From: Aphelocoma coerulescens
Taxonomy: Eukaryota; Chordata; Aves; Passeriformes; Corvidae
Reading direction: 5' to 3'
Assembly: GCF_041296385.1 (NCBI RefSeq)
Contig: NC_091019.1
Coordinates: 13,780,531-13,844,530 of the forward strand
Length of the DNA stretch: 64,000 nt
In this document: positions 49,331 through 60,635 of the stretch, piece by piece
How the letters are laid out: every line of letters begins with the position of its first letter
How positions within the stretch are numbered: the stretch's first letter is position 1
Notes under the pieces: model-generated
Seen by the model: only the letters and a program-made list of their open reading frames with translations
Database searches by the model: none
Told to the model about the DNA's origin: nothing
Made by a program: the position numbers and the translations under genes

Positions 49331-49879
49331 CTGTCGGGAGCCGGTGGGAATTCTCCCTTGGCTACAAGGATTTGCTCACACAGCCCTTGCTGCTGTGTGA
49401 AGCACGCTCCTCTATGCATTTTTTCCTAAATTTATACTTTGCAAGCACTGTTTATATAAAATACTCTCTACTGCCTTTGCTACTTAGGATCCTTTTTGTA
49501 CTGCTCTGACTTTCCCGTTTACTTATGCTGCTGGCTCAAGCACAGTAGCTTTTGTATCTCTGTTTTGCTCTAAATCCCTTTTTTATGGCACGACATGGAA
49601 AACTCCTGTAGGGAGTCTGAGAAATTTATATATTTTAAGTATTTTTCTTCCTTTTTTGGATTTTTTACTAGACTTTGGTTGAATTGAGATCATAACATGG
49701 CAGTTGATGCACTAAAAATTAGTGCTGTTAAACTGGTCCTGGGTGGGTTTTGGACATAAGTAGAAAAAAAAAGGATTTTGTAAAACCAGGCCACATTTAT
49801 CTTTTGTTTTCTCATTGTAGATGGTGCTTAAATGAGGCTGGTCATTTTTTTCTGTGTCAGTAGTACCTCTGTTTTTTAT

Positions 49880-49935
49880 TTTTATTACTATTTTTATTAT
49901 ATTATTGTTATTGTTGTTATTATTATTATTATTTA
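49880..49935 (+). repeat. Interrupted (ATT)n microsatellite in CHST14 3'UTR
   Basis: Blocks of ATT/GTT triplets such as 'attattattattatttacc', imperfect in the first half and purer at the end. Confidence 0.85.
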
Positions 49936-50365
49936 CCATTGAAATATAATTAGGGATAGGATAATATGCCTTTTTTTTGGGGGGGTGATTTTGAAAGTAC
50001 AACTATTTACCCAACATCATGTATCAGATGCAATATCAAGCCATCACATTCTGCTCTTTTCTCTGAATTGAAGCAATACAGACTTGGGATAAGATCAAAG
50101 CCCATCCTGGTCTTTAGGATGGAAAACAAATCCCACAGGCCACGTGCCAGCTCACAGCCTCGTGGGTCCCTGCATGGAAACCACTGTGGAAAACCCCCTT
50201 CTCCAGCCATGTTTGAAACAGTGGCAGTTTGGGGGTTGATTCTTCCTCCTTTAGTAGCTGTGCACACCCTTTTTGTAGCTCCTGTATTTAATTATGGCTC
50301 TGAAATCGTAAAAGTTTGGGAGATAACGCAGGATGTTGTTCCTAGGAGGCTGTGTCCTCATTTCT

Positions 50366-50371
50366 AATAAA
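50366..50371 (+). terminator. CHST14: CHST14 poly(A) signal
   Basis: AATAAA in 'ttctaataaagttttt', followed 25-45 bases later by the GU/U-rich 'gcctgttagtgcttttcc', a good downstream element. The implied 3'UTR of about 1.05 kb is reasonable. Confidence 0.8.
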
Positions 50372-52885
50372 GTTTTTATATGAATGAGCCTGTTAGTGCT
50401 TTTCCTTGGGATTATTTGTGTCCTTGGAGAGGCCGCTGCCCCTCATGCTGAGCTGCAACACAAAGATGGGATGAATTGGTTGTTCATGTCATGATTAATT
50501 AATGTTTTAATTGCCAGAGCAGCACCAACACATGGAGAAGGGACACTTCAGAGCCAAACGCATAACAGGACACAGGGAAATGGGATGAAAAGCAGCAAAA
50601 TGGGCTCCTAATTGCTGTGCAGTTGGTACAAAGTGGTAGGGATGGGTTATGGAGCTGGCAGCTTCCTGGGATTCCTCTCTTAATTTTCCTTCCCCCTTTT
50701 TAAGGTGTTTTCTTCAGGATTTTAACGTTTTCTGAAAGAAGGGCATGGAGCTGCATCCAAGCCCACTGTTGGGGTAAGTGGCCAAGGACAGTTTGGGCTG
50801 AGGGATTTTTACCTTTGCTAAGGCAATCATGGCTGGGTATGAGGGCAGTGACTGGAACATCCATGGATTTGAGCTCCTGGCTGTGTCCTGAATCTGCAGG
50901 CACCGATCCCAGGCCAAAAATGGGTCATAAATTAGCTTTGCTCCCCTCATGCCCCCTCTGGAATCAGCAGCATTCCTGTCTGTCCCCAGGGGTTTTGGTG
51001 CCCGGTGCTGGAAGAGCTGGAGATCTGTCCTCCAGCCAAAGGCACCAGATCCGGCTGGGAATCAGATTTTGTTTTGTAAAACAGATGCTGCTGGGGGGAG
51101 GTGGGGGGGTGGTGAGCTGAGCTGTAATTAAACCTGACCTCCAGGTCTCCCTAACTAGGAATAAGTTGGTGAGACTTTCCTATCTTTGCTTTTGGGAACA
51201 TTTCCCGCTTGTTTGGTGACTTGGTTTTTAATTAAGTGTTTATTTCTCAGTAGTTTTAAAGGTTTATGCTGCTTGTTTGTTTATCTGCTGCAGCTTCTGT
51301 TCTCTATATTAAATTTCTGTCTCTTGTCCCCTTAATCTAATTTACTATGCACAGGATTTTGCTTTTCTCTGACTCTCTCACTCCTTTTCTGGGCATCACT
51401 GATCACCCTTTTCTCTTTTAAATAAAGCAAACAGGCTCCCATCTCCTTGTATCTTCCCGTCAGGAGGATTTTAATTCAGGTAGAGCCTTGTAGTTTGGGA
51501 AGAAGTTTGTCTGCAGGTCAGCAAAAATGAGAAATTCATCAGGTTTCCATTATTTGGGTTTCATTTTATCTGTGGACAATGGTACAATTCTCCATGGCAG
51601 CTTTGGACAAGTAGAGTGAAAAAAAAGTCAGCTCCCTCTGCAGCTGTGTCATTTCTTTCCTTTGTCAGGTGTTTCTCCAGGGTGGAATAAATCAGGAGGA
51701 GATTCCAGAGCTGACAGCAGGCGCTGGAGGTGAGAGGTGCTGAGCAGGATCCAGCCGTCCCCTGGAGCACAGGGAAAGGGGTGATGGCTGCAGGAGCAGG
51801 GAGGAAGGGAACTCAGGTACAAACAAGGAGGAAAACATGAAGTTATGAACTGGTTTGGATGTGTTCTGGTCTGGCAGCTCCTTTTCCCACCTTTCCATCC
51901 CTACACGTGCAGTTATCCCACAGAATCAAAAGGGAATGTTTCCTCTTTTGAATTCTATTTTGTTAATTCTCAGTTCTGCACTGAATGCCCCAAACTTCCC
52001 CAAGTGAACAGCCCAAGGTTTTGGCATTGAGGTTTGTCCCTGCTATTCCCTCCCTTGCTTATTCCAATTTTGTGCTGATAAATCCCATTCCTGACCCCAC
52101 TGCTCTCATGTTCTCCCTGTAGAACCCTGTCCAGGGATGTGGAGACACCCCAATAGTTCAATTCCACCTTGTGACACAGAAACCTGATTCCCTCTAAAGT
52201 ACCACAATGTTACTGTATTTTGTCATTAGTCACTACTTCTGCTCAGTTTTTGGAGTTTGGAGCTGATTTGGTATTCCCCTGTGGACTGGGGAGCAAGGCA
52301 AGTGAGATTTTGCTGTTCCAAAAATCTCACTTCACTTGTCATCTTCTTTACTAATTCCAACATTACACCTGCAAAGCCTCGTTCCAGCCTTTCCAAACCC
52401 CAAGCTGGTGGCTTTTGTCAATGTGACTCTGGGAAGGGGTTTGGAACGTGTTCCCTCTGGTCCCCATGCTCAGCTCGGGGTGTATGTCAGGTTTCTCCTC
52501 TTCCCTGTGGGTCTTCTCCTGTGGATTTCACAGAAATAACCAAGTTCCTGGCTAGGCACTGGGGCTGAAATAAATGCATTAAGGCTGCCAGTCGCCATGC
52601 TGGCTGGTAGCCATGACCCCGGATCTAGCGGGAATAAAGCTTTGGGAAAGGCGGCGGGAGCAAGCGGTGCCAGGGACAGCTGCTCTGATGCCTGCAGACG
52701 GCATCACACCAGCCTGGCTTCTGCTCCTCCTGGCTCCCAGCCTCCCTCCTGAGTCACCATGGGCTGTGGATCTTGCTTTAAGCATGAACATCCTTGGGAT
52801 GTTCCTTCCCTCGCAGGCAGGATTTTGAAAGAGCCAAAAGAAAGCGTCTCCAATGGGTCTATTGTGTGTAGAGATATTTTGATAT

Positions 52886-52966
52886 TCACAGAATCCCGGA
52901 ATGGTTTGGATTGGAAGGGACCTTAAAGATCGTCAAGTTCCAACCCCCTGCCATGGGTAGGTTTGA
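52886..52966 (-). mobile_element. Short CR1 LINE 3' end
   Basis: 'tattcacagaatcccggaat', 'ggattggaagggaccttaaa' and 'tccaaccccctgccatgggt', then an abrupt end. Confidence 0.88.
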
Positions 52967-54461
52967 GAGGGTGTCAGGCGCATCCCTGGATGAGGCTCTT
53001 TGCCACAGTAAACCAAGGAAATGAGGAAAGCTGGGATGAAAAGCGCTGTGCCCAAGCGCTGCCCCCACCCTGCACCCCTCGGCTTTTATCGCAGCTATTT
53101 TGCATGTGAATGAGAACTTTCCCACTTCCTTCTGGGGCTTGAATTGGCAAACGGGGAGTTGTTAAAAAATCTCCAGTCTTCATCCTCGACAAAGGATGGT
53201 TGCCATGGAAATAATGGAAGTTGCATCGTGAGCAAAATATGTCCAGGCCCGGCGCCAGCGGGAGGGAGGAGGGAACACCTTGTCGGTCACGCACCTTCTG
53301 CCAGGGCCCATGTGCCTCCGCGTGGTTTTCCTTATCCTTGGCAGTTTGTCCTTTGGGTTAAAAGAGGAGAAATCAGAAGTGTAATGATTGGATGGGAAAG
53401 GCTTGTAGAACTTCACCTGCTCTTTCCACAGTGCTGGTGCCACCAAATTCAGCAGAGCTGCCCCACATTTAGGATCCCAAAGGATGTCAGTAGCGGGATT
53501 GGAACCAAACCTGGTATCTCAGGTAACGGGCAGGAGTCTCCTGTCTCAGTTATATCCAGCCTCTTCTTTGTGTCAGGGAATCCTCCAGGTCTGTTTTCCA
53601 CTTGACTATAAAGACAGACAAGGTGGCTTTCTTTTCTTCTGGGAAAAAAGCATCTTTGGATCTTAAACTCCCCAACAGCCTTTTCCTTTGCAGACCCACA
53701 ATTATAAGCTGCATCTTCCGTTGCTTTCAGCAAATCTTAACATGATTTCAAGCCAAGAAGCTTGAGGAATTTGCTGTATACCTTCCCAAAGTGCTAAGGA
53801 GAGCCACAGAATCCTTGCTGAGCTATGAGAGGGACTGAAATAAATCTCCATCAGGGTTTATCCATGAGCTGCAGAGCTCTTTGGCGAGGCCCAGGATCGG
53901 TGTGGAAACTACACCTTTCAGTGACTCTGGTGAGTGGTATTTGCTGGTGGGAGCTTGGAATGGGGAACAACAGGGCACTTTGGGGCCTAAACACATCCTT
54001 CTGCTCTCCTGAAAGCACCAGGGGCTCGGGAGGAAGCTCAAAGCAACCAGCAAAATCCCGTTTATTGCTGTTGGGGAGCATCAGGTGAGGAGGGAAACCG
54101 GGATGTGGGAACCAGTGGCAACACACAGGGGCCTGAGGAAACCCCTGTTGAAGCTGCCACTGTTTGAAGGAATTTTAAGGTGCCAGAGTAAAGAATAAAG
54201 TGTGTGGCTGGTTGTAGGCTCAGATCCCCTGCCAGCAGCAGAGTGGAAAAGAGGAGGTTCAGGCTCATTTCTAACCTGGGAAAGGGCCAAGCAGGGGGAA
54301 GCAGCAAAGGCTTGAGATTTAAATGTAAAAACATAATAAATGCATATAAATATCTAGATCCCCATGCTGCTTGCTCATCCCACACCTCAGTCCCACCTCC
54401 TGAACATTAGCAAGTCCAAGTGGATGTTAAACTGAGGAGAGCCCAGTGATCCTGACCTTTG

Positions 54462-54590
54462 GGGAGAATCCCAGAATTCTTTTGGTGGGAACAGACCTTA
54501 AAAATCATCTAGTCCCACCTCCTGCCATGGGCAGGGACACCTTCCACTACACCAGGTTGCTCCGAGCCTCATCCAGGATCGTGGGAGCCA
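54462..54590 (-). mobile_element. CR1 LINE 3'-end fragment
   Basis: 'agaatcccagaattcttttg', 'cacctcctgccatgggcagg' and 'accaggttgctccgagcctc', reverse orientation. Confidence 0.87.
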
Positions 54591-55899
54591 GGAGGCTTTT
54601 GGGGGCTGGGGGCTTTCAAGGAAGTGGCAGCTGGGGATGAGGAGCTGGGGACACTCGGAGCGGCCACAAAAACATCTGGTTTGTGGCAGAGCCCTGGCAG
54701 CAGGGCAGGGCTGGAGGGTTTGTCCTGCTGAGTGCTCACAAAGAGCTCCCTGGAGCCAAGCCTGACTCTGGCAGCGAATTCATGGCACTGACAGGATGAT
54801 GCTGCAGAGGCACAAAGTCTCCATGAGCACCACGGCCGCCCCGGGCGCTCAGCTCTGTGCCGGAGCCTTCCCTGGAGCAGCTCTGCCGGAATCCACCCTC
54901 TGCTCGCCGGCTTCAGACAATTCCTTATAAAAAATCCCTTTAACCAAGTCTTGCAATAGCCAGGGCGAGCCCTGCAGCATTTCAGTGGATCTCTGAAGAC
55001 TTGTAAGTGGTAAGTGTCCTCCAGAGTGGGCTGGGGCAGCTGCCTCGGTGGGGACACTGCACAGTCCCACGGCTCCATCCCGGCCTGTCACATCCCTCCC
55101 TTCCCTGCTCGAGGCTGGGATGCTCCTGCACACCCCGTCCCTGCCATCCCTCTGATCTTCCAGGGCTCAGGTCCGGCTGTTTGCACGGTGTTTAACACAA
55201 CCCCATCCCCTCCCCAAGGCTCCCAATTCCAAACCTGCTCCGTTAGAGCATTATTTTTCTGGGGGGGCTCTGCCAGCTGCTCCCTCCCATCCACACGCAG
55301 CCCCGAGGGCTCGGCAGAATTCCCCGTCCCACAGGGACTGCTGGCAGGAAGCAATCTGGCAGACAACATGTTTAGAGGAGACTAATGTCTCGGAGCCACC
55401 GAAGCATTTAATTGCCAATAAACACAGCCCACATGTAAATAATTATGGAGACCCGGGAACTGTGTCGTCTTCCATGGAAGGAAGGAGCTGGCAGCCTGGA
55501 AACACCCCATGGCAAGGGGAGAAATTAAGATTTCTTGTTAATGCAGGAGGGATGAGCATCAGTAAACCTGCCTAGATATTTCCAGGCATTGCTTCGGGCT
55601 CAGGCTAGCCCAGGAGGTGACAGTTCCTGATGGAATGAGAAGGACCAGGCTGTGCCTTGGGGTGAGTTTGAGGGTAAATCTTGAAAATTCATCCATTTAC
55701 TTCACCAGGCTCTTGTTGCAACCCAGTGGGATTATTGCAAAATCTTTTTTTGCCGCATTTTTAGGATAAGAGCTGCAAGGATCCTGGTCCAGAACTTTGG
55801 AGCTTTATCAGCATCATGCACATTCTCAGCAATGCAGACTTTCCCTTCAGAGCCAAGGTAAAATCTGCCGGGACCCTTTGTTTCCCTGCCCGGACATCC

Positions 55900-56185
55900 C
55901 ATCCCATTCCAGCCCCTGCTTCGAGCAGGGACAGCTTCCACTACCCCAGGTTGCTCCAAGCTCTGTCCAGCCTGGCCTCGGACATTTGCAGGGATCCAGG
56001 GGCAGCCACCTCTTCTCTGGGCAACCTGTGCCAGGGCCTCAGCACCCTCACAGGGAAGAATTTCTTCCTAGTCTCCCATCCTGCCCTCTGGCAATAGGAA
56101 GCCATTCCCCCTTGTCACTCCAGGCCCATGTCCAAAGTCCCTTTGCAGCTCTCTTGGAGCCCATTTAGGCACAGGAAGGGGCTCC
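55900..56185 (-). mobile_element. CR1 LINE 3'-region fragment lacking its terminus
   Basis: 'gcagggacagcttccactac', 'ggttgctccaagctctgtcc', 'ctctgggcaacctgtgccag' and 'cctcacagggaagaatttct'. The terminal octamers and the first 50 or so bases are missing. Confidence 0.85.
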
Positions 56186-57214
56186 AAGGTCTCCCTGGAG
56201 CCTTGGGCATCCCCACCTCCATCTTCCGCCTCCTGAGGTTGCCCTGGTTCCATTCCTGGAGCAGGAGGGTGTCACCATGCCGAGCCCCCCACTGTCACCG
56301 CCGGAGGAGCTGCCTCGATCCAGTAATTTGGCTTTTCCCAGGGGGGTTGATGGGTTCCTATAGCAACCAAGAGCTGAACTCCACAGCACTTCCCTGTGTG
56401 GCAATCAGTGCTTGCCTCATTTATGGAATTAGCACCCGTCATCCGCATGCTGCGCATGGCCTTGGCCTCATTCCGCTCATCACAGCTGGGAGATGGGCTG
56501 GAGCATCCGGGGGGAAGCAACCACCCCATGTGGGGGGATCTGGCTGGAGCATCACCTCAAGTTCTCTGCTGCCAGGGGCTGTGGGATGACTCCATCCCTG
56601 CTGCAGGAAATGTCTGGGTCTCCTGCACTGCTGCCAGAATTGGATATTAATGTCCAGTAAAAATGGTGCTTTGAGTGTGGGGGTTTTGGGGTGTCTCCCA
56701 GCCCTGCTCCATCCTTGGCATACTGGAGAGTCCCAGGCAGTGGCACCAAGCCAGGGATATGTCTGTAGGTTTTTGGGGACTGGCACAAGGCACCTCATCC
56801 CTCATCATCACCTTGGGGAACAATGTTGAACTGAGTCAGATTTGTCCCCGAGCGAGGGCGTGGTGACCATGGTGTGTGACTAAGGAGATTCTTGGCACCT
56901 GCTGTGGGAGTGGGATGACAGATAAAATAGATGAATGAGGACTAAACTGGGGTTTAGGAAATCTTGGTTAATTTGCTGCAGTGAGAGCTTGCTATGCTCA
57001 CAGAAATTAAAATGTGAGCGCTCCAAAGCATCTCGCAGCGACAGTGGAGGAGGAGGAGGCACCGAGGGAATATGGGATGAGTCGAAGTGGGTACATCCAT
57101 TAATCAGCTGTGGTGCTTTCAATAATTCAACAGTGCTGGAAGATCCAGTGGTTCAGTTCACAGAGAGGTGATGTCCATGGGAAGGTGCTCAGTCTCCCTG
57201 ATCCAATGGGATCC

Positions 57215-57356
57215 AGCTCCCAGGCGTCCAAGGGCAGGTTGGATGGGGTTTGGAGCACCCTGGGCTGCTGGAAGGTGTCCCTGCACATGGCAGGGGGTGG
57301 AACTGGGTGGGCTTTAAGGTCCCTTCCGTCCCAAACTGGAACCCATTCCAGGTCAT
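57215..57356 (+). mobile_element. CR1 LINE 3' end
   Basis: 'gtccaagggcaggttggatg', 'gaaggtgtccctgcacatgg' and 'ctttaaggtcccttccgtcc', ending in 'cccattccagg'. Confidence 0.88.
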
Positions 57357-57604
57357 TACTGTGGGCCTGAGCTGTACCAACTGCGCTCTTCACTAAAAGA
57401 AGTGACAATAAGCCTGGTTTACTCATGTACGTGTCACAAACCTGCCTTTTGAGCCAGATCCAAGATCTGAGAAGAGGGAGTTGGCCACAGTTTGTACAGC
57501 CCATGGAATCTGCTCAGAGAAATGCAAAAGATCTTTTGCAAGCCCCGTCAAGGAAATCAGAAGCAGTGGCTTGAGTCAGAATGTTATTCAAAATAAACCA
57601 GGAA

Positions 57605-57645
57605 ATTATGATAATGATAATAATAATAACAATAATAATAACATA
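57605..57645 (+). repeat. (AAT)n microsatellite
   Basis: 'gataatgataataataataa' followed by 'caataataataacat', ending about 20 bases before the LTR insertion site. Confidence 0.85.
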
Positions 57646-57663
57646 AAATGAATCAACGTTTTC

Positions 57664-57668
57664 TAAGC
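57664..57668 (+). repeat. Left target-site duplication of the solo LTR
   Basis: TAAGC directly before the LTR's first TG; the same five bases follow its final CA at 58992-58996. Confidence 0.85.
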
Positions 57669-58991
57669 TGTCACAGGTTAGCAAGCATAGTCCCGGAGGT
57701 GATGTCCTTGCTAAGGGGTGCTTACAGCTTCCTCTGGGACCTGATAGAGCCTATCAGCTGGCCAGGTTGAATATGGACAATTCTTTAAGCCACTTAAAGT
57801 TGTGACCGCCTCTGTGATACACACTTAAGAATAGACAAACTCCCCCCCCAAGCTCTCTCTCATTTCCAGCGCTGGGACAGGTGGCTGCGGGCCACGTGTG
57901 GGGGCCAGTGGGCCAGGCCAGGCCCTGCCTGGGCCAGGCCGGGTCGGGCCACGGCCATCCTGGAGCCATGGGCCTGTTCCAGCCGTGGAACCCCCCCCCA
58001 CTGCCTTGCCGTGGGCAGCCGGAGCGGCTCGGCTCTCCCCCTCTCCTCTTCGATAAGAAAAATTCAACATTCCAGCTGCAAAGCTGCAAGGCTGAGGTGA
58101 GATTAACCCTTTTATTGCTGTGAAGAGCTGAAAACCCGAGGGAAGAGAGAGAGAGGAGATGCTTAAAGCTGAAATTCTGTTGTGAAACTATGGTATATCA
58201 GAGTATCCCGTTGTAATTTCATGAAGATATGGGGGGTGGAGTGTTCAACCCGTAAGCAAAAGCACCTGCGCTGAGATAGGCAGATGCTGACGCAGCTGTA
58301 ATTTCATGAGAAGTTTGGACAGGGAGAGATGGACCAGATGAGGACTTTTGCTCCAAATGGGAAAGGAGAAAACCTCAGCTCCTAGAGATGCTCCCAGAGA
58401 TAGTCCTAAAGATGAAGATGAGGAAGACCTTTTGCTCCCAGGGAAGGAGAAGGGCCTCTGTTTTTTGTTTCTGAACGGCTCAACCTTAAAATTGTACCCC
58501 AGAAAACTTCAAGAGTGGACCCTCGAAAGCAGTTGTGGGAAAAGCTGCAAGTCGGGGGAAGGGACTCACATTGCGAGCAGAGAGACTCCTCTTCCTAAAT
58601 GGACTGAACAATATTTGGAAGTGGGTGGCTGTCTCGTTGTGATCATGTTTTCATAGCACGAGCAAGAAGAGACTCCTCTTTCTAAATGGACTGAACAAGG
58701 TTATTATGGAGGTGGTAAACAGACTGAACATCTTAAGGGTTGTCTTTTTACATTGTCAGTGGGAGAAGGGAGGAAGGTGGGGGGAGGAGGAGAGTTCTGA
58801 AGGTGGTATAATTTTTTTCTTCCTTCTTTTAGGTCTGTTAATGAACTCCTATATATTCTTTCAAGTTTGGTGCCTGCTTTGCGTTTCTCCTAATTCTTAT
58901 CTCACAGAAGAGAAACAGTAATGAGTATTTTGGACCAAACCACTACACTAAATGGGTGTTTCTGCCTGGTTGACAAACCCAACCCACGACA
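57669..58991 (+). mobile_element. Solo LTR of an endogenous retrovirus (ERVL-like), 1323 bp
   Basis: Begins TGTCACAGG and ends CCACGACA, so it has TG...CA ends with a 4-base inverted repeat (TGTC/GACA). It is flanked on both sides by the 5-base duplication TAAGC. A 5-bp duplication fits ERVL-type integration. There is no internal viral sequence and no second LTR, so it is a recombined solo LTR. The 3' part ('tggtgcctgctttgcgtttc', 'accaaaccactacacta') resembles LTRs I recall from songbird genomes, but I cannot name the family. A 102-codon open frame at 58348-58656 lies inside the LTR and matches no known viral gene. Two 18-base near-copies, 'agagactcctcttcctaa' near 58583 and 'agagactcctctttctaa' near 58669, suggest a small internal duplication. 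Confidence 0.9.
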
Positions 58992-58996
58992 TAAGC
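58992..58996 (+). repeat. Right target-site duplication of the solo LTR
   Basis: TAAGC directly after the LTR terminus CGACA. Confidence 0.85.
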
Positions 58997-59522
58997 CTTT
59001 TCCAGCTCCACGAACAAGATTGGCCTAATGATCCTGGCTCAGTGGAGGAGCTTCTCTCTTCTGGCTGTTTTGTCATCACTGGTGACATCCAGACAGAACA
59101 AACACAGTGAGAGGGGGGCTAAAAGTCAGTGGAAAATTACCAGGCTAATTTTGTTTGCTGTGCCTGATTGGGAGACAAAGGAGGAAATTTCTAGGAGTGC
59201 ACATGGAAACAGTGTTGATCCTTCATGTGCATTTAGAGCTGATGTTCATCTCAATTCATTCTGCAGTGCAGGACAAAGGGCCCCATCATCTGCAGCCATG
59301 GGAGAAACTGGGTAGGGATCAAATAGTGGGAATAATACCTTGCTTTTAGGCAAGCTCTTTCAAATAATCATCTCTCGAGTGCTTTTGAAAGAACATCACT
59401 GTAATAAATTATATTATCTGCTCCTTAGAGCTGTAAACACCTAAACAGGCTGACCAATATTTTCCTTTCCTGGATTGTGTCTTGTCAGATGGAAGAGCTA
59501 CAGGCACCAAATCCCGGTAGAG

Positions 59523-59597
59523 GGTCACAGAATCATGGAATTGTTTAAGTTAGAAAAAATATTTAAGATCATCAAGTCCAACCATTATCAACATATT
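59523..59597 (-). mobile_element. Short CR1 LINE 3' end
   Basis: 'gggtcacagaatcatggaat', 'tgtttaagttagaaaaaata' and 'aagatcatcaagtccaacca'. More A/T-rich than the other copies. Confidence 0.85.
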
Positions 59598-60219
59598 TCA
59601 ACCAACAACAGAGTTTGTGAGGAAGAAACAGCCTCAGGGAGAATATCGTGCAAAATTCTTAATAATTGAGGATGATTCAACAAAAATATCCCCTTTATAC
59701 TCCCTGCTTCCCGGGAGACAAGCTTCGAGCAGCTTCCTGAGGAAAGCTCTGCAGAATCAACCGTCAAACATGTTTTCCTCCCTCATTTATCTAATTAATT
59801 TACTTTCATTAAGAAAACAAACCATGTTCTCCTTTATATATCCAGTTTCTGTGAATCACAGACTGCAGCTCCAGGATTTCTGCGTTTATTCTCAGAAGTC
59901 ACTCAGCTTTTAGCTCACCCTCCCAAAATAGTGTTTTCCCTTTTTCCTGCAGGTAATTTGGGGAATGAGCAAAACATCTCAACAGGGGGACCTGAGGGTG
60001 GGGATTTTCTCTCCCAGTGCTCAATAACTGCAAATTCTAATGGAAACACAGAAGAGGAAACCTCATCCTCTTTGTGGATCAGTTCTCCAGGATGGATATA
60101 TGGATTTTTAAATGGTCCTGCAGATAAATGCAGTGATGGGGATGAGTGGGTGGTGGAGTTGGGGGCACAAAAAGGCTAAGAAAAGTAATTTAGGGAAATT
60201 TAGGGGTTTTAATTAAGAG

Positions 60220-60470
60220 TGAAGTAATAGAGGTTGTGATGGGATGAAATGAAGGGAGAAGGAATCAACACTGGCAGTAACAGGATAAGAGGAAATGGCT
60301 TCAGTTAGAAAGAGAGCAGGGTTAAATGGGACACTGGGAAGAAATTCCTGGCTCTGAGGATGGTGAGGCTGCAGCACAGGTTGCCCAGAGAAGCTGTGGC
60401 TGCCCCATCCCTGGAAGTGTCCAAGGGCAGGCTGGATGGGCCTTGGAGCAACCTGGTCCAGCCCTAATCC
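60220..60470 (+). mobile_element. CR1 LINE 3'-region fragment lacking its terminus
   Basis: Sense CR1 from 'agaggaaatggcttcagtta' through 'ttgcccagagaagctgtggc' and 'gtccaagggcaggctggatg' to 'ttggagcaacctggtcc'. The terminal tail is missing. Confidence 0.85.
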
Positions 60471-60629
60471 CAGCCTGACCTCCAAGGATCTACCACTGCC
60501 CAGGACTGGGACAGAACTAACCAAATCCAAGCTAGCATCTTCCTGGGATGTGATTGAGCTGCAGTCAAGGGTTTCTGGGTTTTGTGGGATTCACATCAAT
60601 ACACACACACAGCCCAAGCTCTTGAAGCC

Positions 60630-60635
60630 TTTATT
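60630..60635 (-). terminator. Minus-strand poly(A) signal, probably of the receptor gene
   Basis: TTTATT on the plus strand is AATAAA on the minus strand. On that strand it is followed about 20 bases later by the GU-rich 'gctgtgtgtgtgtattgatg' (from the CA repeat at 60600-60612). This is a near-ideal cleavage site. The nearest minus-strand gene upstream is the receptor ending at 62019, implying a 1.39 kb 3'UTR. Confidence 0.7.

Larger units (their letters stand above)
49324..50390 (+). other. CHST14: CHST14 3'UTR
   Basis: Switches abruptly from GC-rich coding to A/T-rich sequence and ends at the AATAAA at 50366. It contains the (ATT)n run at 49880-49935. No coding potential. Confidence 0.8.
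50391..57663. other. Spacer between CHST14 and the solo LTR
   Basis: No gene I can support. It contains four CR1 fragments (52886, 54462, 55900 and 57215) and an (AAT)n run at 57605-57645. The remaining blocks (50400-52880, 52970-54460, 54600-55900, 56190-57210) are unique sequence without recognisable exons, RNA genes or promoters. A short G-run lies near 51093-51108. Confidence 0.6.
58997..60629. other. Spacer between the LTR and the receptor gene's 3' end
   Basis: Two CR1 fragments (59523 and 60220) in otherwise A/T-leaning unique sequence. No supported gene. Confidence 0.6.

Noticed and set aside
48166..49419. 417-codon frame antisense to CHST14
   Set aside because: It mirrors the very GC-rich CHST14 coding sequence and has no recognisable domain.
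58348..58656. 102-codon frame in the solo LTR
   Set aside because: It lies wholly inside the LTR, has no match to gag, pol or env, and LTRs of this kind are non-coding.
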